Assembly (NCBI RefSeq): GCF_001708505.1 | Contig: NZ_CP015992.1 | Coordinates: forward strand, 3,658,001-3,722,000 | Direction of reading: 5' to 3' | DNA: 64,000 nucleotides | DNA from: Pseudomonas sp. TCU-HL1 | GTDB taxonomy: Bacteria > Pseudomonadota > Gammaproteobacteria > Pseudomonadales > Pseudomonadaceae | Shown here: positions 49,887-58,132 of the stretch, piece by piece | How positions within the stretch are numbered: position 1 is the stretch's first letter | How the letters are laid out: each line of letters opens with the position of its first letter | The notes under the pieces: model-generated | Seen by the model: the letters and a program-made list of their open reading frames with translations, nothing else | Told to the model about the DNA's origin: nothing | Databases searched by the model: none | Made by a program: the position numbers and the translations under genes

Positions 49887-51071
49887 ATGAACAGACCTGA
49901 AGTTTTCGTTGTCAGCGCGGTGCGCACCGCCATCGGCACCTACGGCGGCACCCTGAAGGACACCCCGCCCGCTGAACTGGCCACCCTGGTCACCCGTACC
50001 GCCCTGTCGCGCGCCGATTGCGATCCGCAACAGGTGGAACATGTGGTGTTCGGCAACGTCATTCCTACCACACCCAAGGACGCCTACATAAGTCGAGTCG
50101 CCGCGCTGCAGGCGGGCATTCCCAAGGAAACCCCGGCCTTCTCGGTCAATCGCCTGTGCGGCTCTGGCCTGCAAGCTATCGTCAGCGCCGCCCAGGGCTT
50201 GTTGCTGGGGGACTCTCGAATCGCCATTGCCGGTGGTGCCGAATGCATGAGCCAGGGCGGCTACCTGGTACCCAGCGTACGTTGGGGCGCGCGCATGGGC
50301 GACAGCAAGATGCTCGACTTCATGCTCGGCGCACTGCATGACCCGCTGCACGGCATCCACATGGGCATCACCGCTGAGAACGTCGCCAAGCTGCACGGAA
50401 TCACCCGTGAAGACCAGGATGCCCTGGCCCTGCAGAGCCAGCAGCGCGCGGCCCGCGCCATCGCCGAGGGACGTTTCGCTAGCCAGATCGTCCCCGTGGA
50501 AATCCAGACCCGCAAGGGCGTGACCCAGTTCGAGATCGACGAGCACGTGCGCGCTGAGGTGACGCTCGAGCAATTGGCGAAGATGAAGCCGGCCTTCACC
50601 GAAGGCGGCACCGTTACCGCCGGCAACGCCTCCGGCCTCAACGACGGCGCCAGCGCCCTGCTGCTGGCCACCGGCGACGCGGTGAAGGACCAGGGCCTGC
50701 AGCCCATGGCCCGTCTGGTTGCCTACGCCCATGCGGGCGTCGAGCCTACCGTGATGGGTCTCGGCCCCATCCCCGCAACCCGCCTGGCCTTGCAACGCGC
50801 GGGGCTGACCGTGGCCGACCTCGACGTGATCGAGTCCAACGAAGCCTTCGCCGCCCAGGCCTGCGCGGTGTCGCGCGAACTCGGTTTCGATCCGGAGAAG
50901 GTGAACCCCAACGGTTCCGGCATCTCCCTGGGGCATCCGATCGGTGCCTCCGGCGCGATCATCGCCACCAAGGCGATCCACGAGCTGCAACGGATCAAGG
51001 GCCGCTACGCCCTGGCCACCATGTGCATCGGCGGCGGCCAAGGCATCGCCGTCATCTTCGAACGCGTCTGA
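49887..51071 (+). CDS. Acetyl-CoA acyltransferase (BktB/PhaA-type thiolase)
   Basis: 394 residues from ATG 49887 behind CCAGGAGCG. All catalytic residues present: Cys91 in NRLCGSGLQA, SLGHPIGASG with His, and the terminal CIGGGQGIA with the second Cys. The NEAF motif (ESNEAFAAQ) is intact. It cleaves a 3-oxoacyl-CoA to acetyl-CoA plus a shortened acyl-CoA, completing beta-oxidation. The gene is followed by a TetR regulator and a second acyl-CoA dehydrogenase in the same direction, and lies divergent to the AraC regulator. Confidence 0.92.
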   Translation: MNRPEVFVVSAVRTAIGTYGGTLKDTPPAELATLVTRTALSRADCDPQQVEHVVFGNVIPTTPKDAYISRVAALQAGIPKETPAFSVNRLCGSGLQAIVSAAQGLLLGDSRIAIAGGAECMSQGGYLVPSVRWGARMGDSKMLDFMLGALHDPLHGIHMGITAENVAKLHGITREDQDALALQSQQRAARAIAEGRFASQIVPVEIQTRKGVTQFEIDEHVRAEVTLEQLAKMKPAFTEGGTVTAGNASGLNDGASALLLATGDAVKDQGLQPMARLVAYAHAGVEPTVMGLGPIPATRLALQRAGLTVADLDVIESNEAFAAQACAVSRELGFDPEKVNPNGSGISLGHPIGASGAIIATKAIHELQRIKGRYALATMCIGGGQGIAVIFERV

Positions 51072-51211
51072 AGGGAGCCGGTCGGGGCACGTCAGCCGGA
51101 CTCCGCCCACGACACGGATCCTGCGGTATCCCGACCGGTTCCTTCGGCGCGTTCCGCCTTCGCGGCGGTGACATTCCAGCCTCGTCTCGTCCAAACGAAA
51201 GGGTTTGAAAC

Positions 51212-51820
51212 ATGAATACAGCCAAGTGCATCGAGCCCGTATCGCCGGCCGCCAGCGCTGGCTCGCGCTTCGAACGCAACCGCCCCAGAGCCCTGGAACT
51301 GTTCGCCCAGCGCGGTTTCGCCCAGGTCAGCCTGCGGGAACTGGCCAGCCATCTCGAACTCACCGCCGGTTCGCTCTACAACCACTGCAGCAGCAAGGAA
51401 GAGCTGCTGCTGGAGTTCATCGAAGAGCACTACATGGCGCTGCTGTCTCTGTTCGACCGCCGCCACCGCCGGGAGTCCCCCAAGGCGACCCTGCAGGTGG
51501 TAATCCAGAGGCTAATAGCACTACACGAGTCTCACCCCTTGCACTTCCAGCTGGCATCCCGCGACGCCGGCTGTCTCAAACCAAACCAGCGGCTGTACAT
51601 CGACCGCCTGCGCCAGCAGTTGCGCCGGCAGCTCGACTTGCTGCTATGCGCCGTAGGTCTGATCGGTCCCGGGCAGAGCAGCGTGCCAGCCCTGGAACTG
51701 TTCGAGCACCTGCCTCGGTGGCTGTCGATCTATCCGCTGGACGAGCGGCAACGCTGCGAGGTCCTCATGCGCCTGCTAACAACCGCCAACCCCATTCCAA
51801 CTCCAGAGATTCGACCATGA
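51212..51820 (+). CDS. TetR-family regulator
   Basis: 202 residues. Helix-turn-helix at about residues 25-66 (ALELFAQRGFAQVSLRELAS, then GSLYNHCSSKEELL), followed by a helical ligand domain. Its stop overlaps the start of the acyl-CoA dehydrogenase gene (ATGA), so the two are translated together. Such pairs usually involve control of acyl-CoA metabolism by an acyl-CoA ligand. No copy of the shared palindrome is visible ahead of it. Confidence 0.87.
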   Translation: MNTAKCIEPVSPAASAGSRFERNRPRALELFAQRGFAQVSLRELASHLELTAGSLYNHCSSKEELLLEFIEEHYMALLSLFDRRHRRESPKATLQVVIQRLIALHESHPLHFQLASRDAGCLKPNQRLYIDRLRQQLRRQLDLLLCAVGLIGPGQSSVPALELFEHLPRWLSIYPLDERQRCEVLMRLLTTANPIPTPEIRP

Positions 51821-53589
51821 CCGACTACAAGGCCCCCCTGCGCGATATCCACTTCCTGTTGGACGATGTCTTCGATGCCGAGGCGAAATGGTCGGTTCTG
51901 CCCGGCTTCGCCGGCAACCTCGATATCGACACCGCAGGTGCCATCCTGGAGGAAGCCGGCAAGTTGGCCAGCTCATCCCTGGCACCGCTGAACCGCAGCG
52001 GCGATGAGGAGGGCGCACGCTGGCGCGACGGTGTGGTGACTACGCCAACTGGTTTCAAGGAGGCCTACGCCACCTACGCCGAGGGCGGCTGGGTCGGTCT
52101 GTCCGGCAACCCGGATTTCGGCGGCATGGGCATGCCGAAGATGCTCGCCGTGCACGTCGAGGAAATGCTCTACGCGGCCAACAGCAGCTTCACCCTGTAT
52201 TCGGTGCTGAGCAGCGGTGCCTGCCTGGCCATCGATACCCATGCGAGCACCGAACTGAAGGCAACCTACCTGCCGCGCATGTACGCGGGCCGCTGGGCGG
52301 GTTCCATGTGCCTGACCGAAGCCCATGCCGGTACCGACCTCGGCCTCATTCGCACCCGCGCCGAACCCAAGGCCGATGGCAGTTACGCCATTTCCGGCAG
52401 CAAGATCTTCATTACCGGCGGCGAGCAGGACCTGACCGAGAACATCGTCCACCTGGTGCTGGCCAAGCTGCCCGATGCCCCGGCCGGACCGAAGGGTATT
52501 TCGCTATTCCTGGTACCCAAGTTCCTGGTGAGTGCCGATGGCACCCTGAGCGAGCGCAACGCACTGTCCTGCGGTTCCATCGAGCACAAGATGGGCATCA
52601 AGGCCTCGGCCACCTGCGTGATGAACTTCGATGGCGCCACCGGCTGGCTCGTCGGCGAGCCCAACAAGGGCCTGGCGGCGATGTTCACCATGATGAACTA
52701 CGAGCGCCTGTCCATCGGCATCCAGGGCATCGGCTGCGCCGAGGCGTCCTACCAGGCCGCAGTGGCCTATGCCCGCGACCGCCTGCAAAGCCGTGCCCCT
52801 GGTGGCCCTGTAGCCAAGGACAAGGCAGCCGATCCGATCATCCACCACCCCGACGTACGCCGCATGCTGCTGACCATGAAGGCGCTGAACGAGGGAGGCC
52901 GCGCCCTGGCGACCTATGTGGGCGCCCAGCTGGATATCGCCAAGCACGGCGCCGATGCCGTGACGCGCGAAGCGGCGCAGACCCGGGTGGCCTTGCTCAC
53001 CCCGGTGGCCAAGGCCTTCTTCACCGACACTGGCCTGGAAAGCTGTATAAACGGCCAGCAGGTATTCGGTGGCCACGGCTACATCCGCGAATGGGGCCAG
53101 GAGCAGCTGGTACGCGACGTGCGCATCGCACAGATCTACGAGGGCACCAACGGCATCCAGGCCCTCGACCTGCTAGGCCGCAAGGTACTCGCCGATGGCG
53201 GCAAGGCCCTGGACGAGTTCCTTGCGGAGATTCGCCGCTACGCTGAAGAGTCCGGCGTCGAGCATCGCGCTGCCCTGCTCGATGCTGTCCAGAAGCTGGA
53301 GGAAACCAGCTACTGGGTGCGTGATCAGGCTGGCCAGGACAGCCGCCAAGTGGGCGCCGCCTCGGTGGAATACCTGCACCTGTTCGGATACGTCACCTAC
53401 GCCTACCTCTGGTCGAAAATGGCCAGCGTGGCCAAGAGCAGGATGGACGCAGACCCGGAGTTCTATTCGGCGAAGCTGTCCACTGCAGGCTTCTTCTTCA
53501 ACCGCATCCTGCCCCGCATCGAGGGCTTGGCGGCCTGCGTGCGCGGGGGAGCTGACAGCCTCTACGAACTCGCTGAAGCACAGTTCTAA
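51817..53589 (+). CDS. Acyl-CoA dehydrogenase 2 (long form with C-terminal extension)
   Basis: 590 residues from ATG 51817. N-terminal helical cap (YKAPLRDIHFLLDDVFD), middle domain with LTEAHAGTDLGLIRTRA and SGSKIFITGGEQD, C-terminal domain with the catalytic Glu in IYEGTNGIQALDLLGRK (about residue 444), and an extra ~120-residue C-terminal domain as in the long-chain/phenylacyl-type ACADs of pseudomonads. It oxidises acyl-CoA to enoyl-CoA with FAD. Coupled to the TetR gene. Together with the upstream thiolase it supplies beta-oxidation steps for the local pathway. Confidence 0.9.
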   Translation: MTDYKAPLRDIHFLLDDVFDAEAKWSVLPGFAGNLDIDTAGAILEEAGKLASSSLAPLNRSGDEEGARWRDGVVTTPTGFKEAYATYAEGGWVGLSGNPDFGGMGMPKMLAVHVEEMLYAANSSFTLYSVLSSGACLAIDTHASTELKATYLPRMYAGRWAGSMCLTEAHAGTDLGLIRTRAEPKADGSYAISGSKIFITGGEQDLTENIVHLVLAKLPDAPAGPKGISLFLVPKFLVSADGTLSERNALSCGSIEHKMGIKASATCVMNFDGATGWLVGEPNKGLAAMFTMMNYERLSIGIQGIGCAEASYQAAVAYARDRLQSRAPGGPVAKDKAADPIIHHPDVRRMLLTMKALNEGGRALATYVGAQLDIAKHGADAVTREAAQTRVALLTPVAKAFFTDTGLESCINGQQVFGGHGYIREWGQEQLVRDVRIAQIYEGTNGIQALDLLGRKVLADGGKALDEFLAEIRRYAEESGVEHRAALLDAVQKLEETSYWVRDQAGQDSRQVGAASVEYLHLFGYVTYAYLWSKMASVAKSRMDADPEFYSAKLSTAGFFFNRILPRIEGLAACVRGGADSLYELAEAQF

Positions 53590-53611
53590 CGCTCTCAGCT
53601 CAAGTTCCAGG

Positions 53612-53636
53612 GTCGGCATCCCAGGTGGGTGCCGAC
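53612..53636 (+). terminator. Probable terminator after acyl-CoA dehydrogenase 2
   Basis: GTCGGCA (53612-53618) pairs with TGCCGAC (53630-53636), extended by G-U pairs toward the loop, followed by a C/T-rich tract. Confidence 0.5.
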
Positions 53637-53805
53637 TCCCTTCCCTCTTGTCAGCACCGCACTTCCACGGGCGGCCACGCGCCGCAGCAAAGCTACAATT
53701 ACAGCGGAGCGCCACCCGCTCTCCTCCCTCACGAATGGACGCCGGGCAGCCGTACGGCTGGCACCCTCGCCATCGCGCCGACTTTTCCGGTAGAGGATCC
53801 TGGAG

Positions 53806-55983
53806 ATGACAGCTCTTCAACTTCGTGACATCCGCGACCCGTTACCCGATCCCGAACTCGACGCATACGTCAGGTTGGCCGCTATCGCATGCCAGGTACC
53901 CATTGCCATGCTGACGTTCCTCGACAAGGAGCAAGAGTGGTTTGGTGCGAAGCTGGGGGTGACATCCGGGAAGATACCCCGGGCGGGCTCGTTGAGCGCT
54001 GCAGTGGTGGAGTCCAACGAACTGGTGTATGTGGAGGATGCCTCCACGAATCGACTTCTCCAGCACTGCGTCCTGGTATCGGGGCCAACAGGTATCAGGC
54101 TCTTCGCCGGCGTCCCGGTCACCGTGGCGGAGCGGGACGTGGTCGGCGTGCTTTCGGTAGCGGATACGGTGAAGCGCCGTCTCGATGCCTCGCAGGTCGA
54201 AGCCCTCCGCTTGCTGGCGGACCAGACCTCCAACCTGTTGCAGCATCGCGCCTCACTGCAAAGCCAGCTGGAGGTAGCCCGCAGTGAAGCTGGTGCACTT
54301 GATAGACTTCGGGAGAGCCAGCGCACGTTGCAGACCCTGGTCAGCAACCTCCCCGGCGTGGCTTATCGGAGCCTGAATGATGTTTCCTGGCGTCTTGAGG
54401 TCGTCAGCGAGGGCTGCCAGAAGCTCATCGGCTATTCCGCCGCCGAGCTCATCGCGGGAACCGTCAGGATGGTCGATGTCATTCACCCTGACGACATTGC
54501 CTCGCTCAGGCGCAAGGTTTCCAGGGCCTTGAAGACCAGGACGCCCTACCAATCCACCTACAGAATCAGAACCGCAACAGGACAGACCAAATGGGTCTGG
54601 GACAAAGGGTGTGGGGTCTACTCCGCGGACGGAACGGTGCTCGCGCTAGAGGGGTTCATCACCGACATCACTGAGCAGAAGCACGCTGAAGAATGCATCC
54701 GAAGGATGGCCTATTTCGATGAACTGACAGGCCTGCCCAATCGCCTGTCCATGAGGGATGCCCTGAGCACGGCCATTGCCACCTCAAGGGATTCGCACGA
54801 CCCGATTGCCCTGCTGCATGTCGAGGTCGACAATTTCCGCGAAATCAACGAAACGTTGGGCTACCGCGAGGGTGACCGACTCCTGCAGGAAGTGGCGACA
54901 AGGCTGCGGGAAATGCTGAACGCCAACGAAATAGTCGCCCGTATAGCCGAATCCTCTTTCTCGGTGCTGCTTCCAGGGATGGATGCCAGCCACGCGGTAC
55001 AAACCGCGCGCAAAGCACTGGAAGCCTTGAGCAGGCCGTTCGGGCTGGACGCCCTGCTTTTGCCCGCTGACTGCAGTATCGGTATAACCCTGTTCCCGGG
55101 ACATGGGACTGACCCTGATTCATTGTTGCGTCGCGCGAATGTTGCCCGGTATGGCGCCAGACGCAGTACGGAAAAACTTGCCGTGTACGCAGGCGCGCTC
55201 GACAGTGACAACGCTCAGCGGCTGATTCTGATGACCGACCTGCGTCGGGCCATCGATGGCGACGAGTTGCTCCTGATGTTCCAACCCAAACTGCGTATGC
55301 AATCAAGGCAGGTGAGTGGCGTGGAAGCACTGGTGCGCTGGAGGCACCCTGAGCGCGGCCTGATGGGCCCGGGCCAATTTATCGGCTTTGCGGAGAGCGC
55401 AGGCCTGATTACCCGGCTCACACATTGGGTATTGGCAGCCGCCGTTCGCGAAAGCCATGCCTGGCATGGTGCAGGCCAGCCGGTACCCATTGCCATCAAT
55501 CTGTCGCCCCATGACATTCGGGACCGACAGCTGTTCGAGCAGATCTCGAGAGCCCTGGAGACTTGGGGCGGCACACCGGACTGGATCCAGTTCGAGCTGA
55601 CCGAAAGCTGCATCATGGAAGACCTCTCAATTGCCCGGCACGTCCTCATGCAGCTACGCGAAGCAGGCTTCAAGCTGTTCATCGATGACTTCGGAACCGG
55701 ATACTCGTCCCTTGCCTATCTCCGAAATCTTCCCGTCGACTACATAAAGATCGACCAGTCCTTCGTGAAGGACCTCGATAGCGACAGCGAGTCAGCAGCC
55801 ATCGTGGAAACCATCATCAAGCTTGCCCACAGCCTGGGCATGGAAGTGGTCGCTGAAGGCGTCGAGTCGGTTTCGACCATGGAAATGCTATCGAACTGGG
55901 GTTGCGAGGAGGCGCAAGGCTATTGCATCAGCAAACCGATATCCGGACATGATTTCCAGTCATGGAGCAAGGCCTTCCGATGA
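53806..55983 (+). CDS. GAF-PAS-GGDEF-EAL protein, likely c-di-GMP phosphodiesterase
   Basis: 725 residues, no membrane segment. GAF domain (about 1-145, FLDKEQEWFGAKLGV), PAS/PAC (about 165-295, IHPDDIASLRR; GFITDITEQK), GGDEF domain (about 300-460) and EAL domain (about 475-720). The cyclase signature is degenerate: IAESSF replaces the GGDEF motif, so no synthesis is expected. The EAL domain keeps EALVRW, ELTES, DDFGTGYSSL, KIDQSF and EGVE, so it should hydrolyse c-di-GMP. The degenerate GGDEF may bind GTP as an activator. It senses a small ligand or redox state through GAF/PAS. Confidence 0.9.
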   Translation: MTALQLRDIRDPLPDPELDAYVRLAAIACQVPIAMLTFLDKEQEWFGAKLGVTSGKIPRAGSLSAAVVESNELVYVEDASTNRLLQHCVLVSGPTGIRLFAGVPVTVAERDVVGVLSVADTVKRRLDASQVEALRLLADQTSNLLQHRASLQSQLEVARSEAGALDRLRESQRTLQTLVSNLPGVAYRSLNDVSWRLEVVSEGCQKLIGYSAAELIAGTVRMVDVIHPDDIASLRRKVSRALKTRTPYQSTYRIRTATGQTKWVWDKGCGVYSADGTVLALEGFITDITEQKHAEECIRRMAYFDELTGLPNRLSMRDALSTAIATSRDSHDPIALLHVEVDNFREINETLGYREGDRLLQEVATRLREMLNANEIVARIAESSFSVLLPGMDASHAVQTARKALEALSRPFGLDALLLPADCSIGITLFPGHGTDPDSLLRRANVARYGARRSTEKLAVYAGALDSDNAQRLILMTDLRRAIDGDELLLMFQPKLRMQSRQVSGVEALVRWRHPERGLMGPGQFIGFAESAGLITRLTHWVLAAAVRESHAWHGAGQPVPIAINLSPHDIRDRQLFEQISRALETWGGTPDWIQFELTESCIMEDLSIARHVLMQLREAGFKLFIDDFGTGYSSLAYLRNLPVDYIKIDQSFVKDLDSDSESAAIVETIIKLAHSLGMEVVAEGVESVSTMEMLSNWGCEEAQGYCISKPISGHDFQSWSKAFR

Positions 55984-56013
55984 AAAGCGGCGCACTTCGA
56001 GCTTACCGAGCGA

Positions 56014-56997
56014 CTAGATCGATCTTGAAGTCAGCATTTCCTGAATCTTCTGGGTAGCCTCTCTGGTGCGTGCCGCTAGCTTCTTCACCTCGTCGGCCAC
56101 TACCGAGAAGCCCCGCCCCACATCACCGGCTCGTGCCGCCTCGATAGCGGCATTGAGGGCAAGCATATTGGTCTGGTCGGCGATGCTCTTGATCACACCC
56201 ACGACTTGCGAAATCTGATCGTAGGTGGATTGCATGCCAGAGACCTCCTGCGCATGGACGGCTTCGGCCAACCTTTCGTCCGAGATGTCCCGCACGGCCC
56301 CAATGATGCGAGAAAGCGTGCCGTCGCAGTCCAAGACACCCTGCCCTCTTTCCCGGTACCAGACCTCACCCCTGGTTTTGTGCCTCATTCGGTACTCGAC
56401 CGTATAGGGGACGGATAGGTCTCCCACGCGCAGGTATTCGGTGACCACCTTCACGACCTGCTTCAGATCATCCTGATTCACGATTGAGAAATAGCCATCC
56501 CAATCGTCGTTGAAATCCCGTTCCGAGTAGCCCACGAGTTCGCGGAACTGCTTCGACCAGCGCAACTGATTCCCCGGATGTTCCGGGTCGCCGTCGACAA
56601 TCAGCAGCTCCCAGCAGACCTCGGTCAGTGCATTCCGGGTGACCTCCCAGACCCGCTCCTTGTCTCTGTACAGCGCCAACTGTTCGTTCAGTTCGGATAG
56701 CGTCAGGTTGCGTGCCTCGATTTCGCGCTGCAGCTCCTTCATTTCGTCCCTGGCCGTCTGCAGGCACGCATTCAGGTCTTCAACCATAGCGCTTTCAAGC
56801 ACTCCCTGTAGCGGCTCGCCTCCAGACGCCTCCTGAAGACTAAGCCGTCGTTCCAGCACATCGAAGCTGTCGCTCAGCCACGGATACTGCTCGATCAGTC
56901 CACCCTGGAAGTCGGGGATGGGCGAACCATTCAACAAAGACGAAATTCGCGAGCTGACTTCTTCAGCCAGACGCTTCAACTTTCTTCCGGAAAACAT
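56014..56997 (-). CDS. Small soluble PAS chemoreceptor-like protein
   Basis: 327 residues without membrane helices. A coiled-coil N-terminus (about 60-115) leads to a PAS/PAC domain (about 120-245, LRWSKQFRELVGYSERDFNDDWDGYF; GAVRDISDERLAE) and only the tip of an MCP signalling hairpin (about 265-320, QTNMLALNAAIEAARAGDVGRG). The signalling domain is far shorter than in normal receptors, and the protein ends right after it. Such mini-MCPs are expected to bind CheA/CheW or act as adaptors. Convergent with the EAL gene, 30 bp between stops. Confidence 0.85.
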   Translation of the reverse strand: MFSGRKLKRLAEEVSSRISSLLNGSPIPDFQGGLIEQYPWLSDSFDVLERRLSLQEASGGEPLQGVLESAMVEDLNACLQTARDEMKELQREIEARNLTLSELNEQLALYRDKERVWEVTRNALTEVCWELLIVDGDPEHPGNQLRWSKQFRELVGYSERDFNDDWDGYFSIVNQDDLKQVVKVVTEYLRVGDLSVPYTVEYRMRHKTRGEVWYRERGQGVLDCDGTLSRIIGAVRDISDERLAEAVHAQEVSGMQSTYDQISQVVGVIKSIADQTNMLALNAAIEAARAGDVGRGFSVVADEVKKLAARTREATQKIQEMLTSRSI

Positions 56998-57104
56998 GGG
57001 CCCTCCGCAAACACAGTGGTTTCCATCATTGGCTCGCGCGCAAAAAAGATGGGGCCGAGCGCCGGGTCACGACGGGGCCCCAAAGGGTCACGCTCACACC
57101 TTGC

Positions 57105-57146
57105 GCCAGCCTCACGCGGCAGCGATAGCCGCCGCGCGAGGCTGGC
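57105..57146 (-). terminator. Long hairpin after the YCF48-like gene
   Basis: Arms GCCAGCCTCACGCGGC (57105-57120) and GCCGCGCGAGGCTGGC (57131-57146) pair at 15 of 16 positions around a 10-base loop, 10 bp past the stop. No T-run; likely a transcript 3'-end structure. Confidence 0.6.
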
Positions 57147-57156
57147 AATGTTTGCA

Positions 57157-58125
57157 TCACTGAGTCTGCACGGGGACAACACCACGGCGCGAGAACAGGA
57201 CGGGATTGTCATTGCTGTCAAGCAGTGCAGCCGTCAGCGAAACCCCGTCGGCCGTATGCTGCTCCGTGAAGCTCTGTCCGCCATTACTGCTGCGCACCAT
57301 CAGCCCATCCAGACCGACCACAACCACTTGCGGGCCAGCTACCGCCACATCAGTGATGGAGCTCTTGCTTTCAAGGGGAACCCGCTGCCATTGCTGCCCA
57401 TCCGCAGATCCATGCAGCAGCGTGCCGCGCTGGCCACCGACCAGAAGAGTCCCATCGGCCAGCACAGCACCGGACCACAGAGTGCCTTCGTAGCCGGTGT
57501 CCAGATAGCGCCAGCTTTTCCCCTGATCGTCGGAGCGCAACACCTGGCCACGTTCGGCAGTCGCAAACAGGTTGCCGTGGTTGTCCGCGAAAAGCCCCAT
57601 CAGATTGAGGTCGGCGCGGCTGTACCCCTCCGGCGCTGGCAGCGTCTGCTCGGTCCAGGTTGTACCGCCATCATCGGTGGTCAGAACCAGCGACCAGAGG
57701 CCTACGGCGACGCCCTGCCTAGCATTGAAGAAATGCACCGCGAACAGCGGGCGATCTTCCTCACTGGACAGGCGCTGGACCTGCCAGGAGTCACCGCCAT
57801 CGCTGCTTTTCAAGATCGCTCCCCAATGGCCGACAGCCCAGCCTTGCTTGGCATCGACGAAGCTCACCCCGGTAAGGGGGGAGGAAAGCGGAACTGAGCG
57901 GGCCTGACGGAAACTCCGTCCGCGATCGTCGGATAGCAGCACAATGCCGTGATCACCCACGGCGACCAAGCGTCCATTGGCCCATGTAGCGCCCAGCACG
58001 GTCGCCTGGGCGGCGTAACTCGATGGGGCTGCCGGCACGCTCTCGAGGGGCGCAGCGTGCGAGCAAGCCAGCGGCAGCAGGACGGCAAGCGCTGCCCCGA
58101 CGAGTGATTGAACGAATTTCATCAT
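57157..58125 (-). CDS. YCF48-like exported beta-propeller protein
   Basis: 322 residues from ATG 58125 (CTGAGGTGAAA upstream; the next codon is also ATG). Signal peptide ending near CSHA. The mature protein is made of repeats with Asp-box-like motifs: LSDDRGRSFRQ, KSSDGGDSWQV, TTDDGGTTWTE, RSDDQGKSWRY, RSSNGGQSFTE, spaced about 45 residues, i.e. a seven-bladed BNR propeller like the photosystem II assembly factor Ycf48. In heterotrophs this protein accompanies MMPL transporters and DUF1302/DUF1329 proteins. Probably a periplasmic partner of the transporter encoded 7 bp upstream. Confidence 0.85.
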   Translation of the reverse strand: MMKFVQSLVGAALAVLLPLACSHAAPLESVPAAPSSYAAQATVLGATWANGRLVAVGDHGIVLLSDDRGRSFRQARSVPLSSPLTGVSFVDAKQGWAVGHWGAILKSSDGGDSWQVQRLSSEEDRPLFAVHFFNARQGVAVGLWSLVLTTDDGGTTWTEQTLPAPEGYSRADLNLMGLFADNHGNLFATAERGQVLRSDDQGKSWRYLDTGYEGTLWSGAVLADGTLLVGGQRGTLLHGSADGQQWQRVPLESKSSITDVAVAGPQVVVVGLDGLMVRSSNGGQSFTEQHTADGVSLTAALLDSNDNPVLFSRRGVVPVQTQ

Positions 58126-58132
58126 TTTCACC

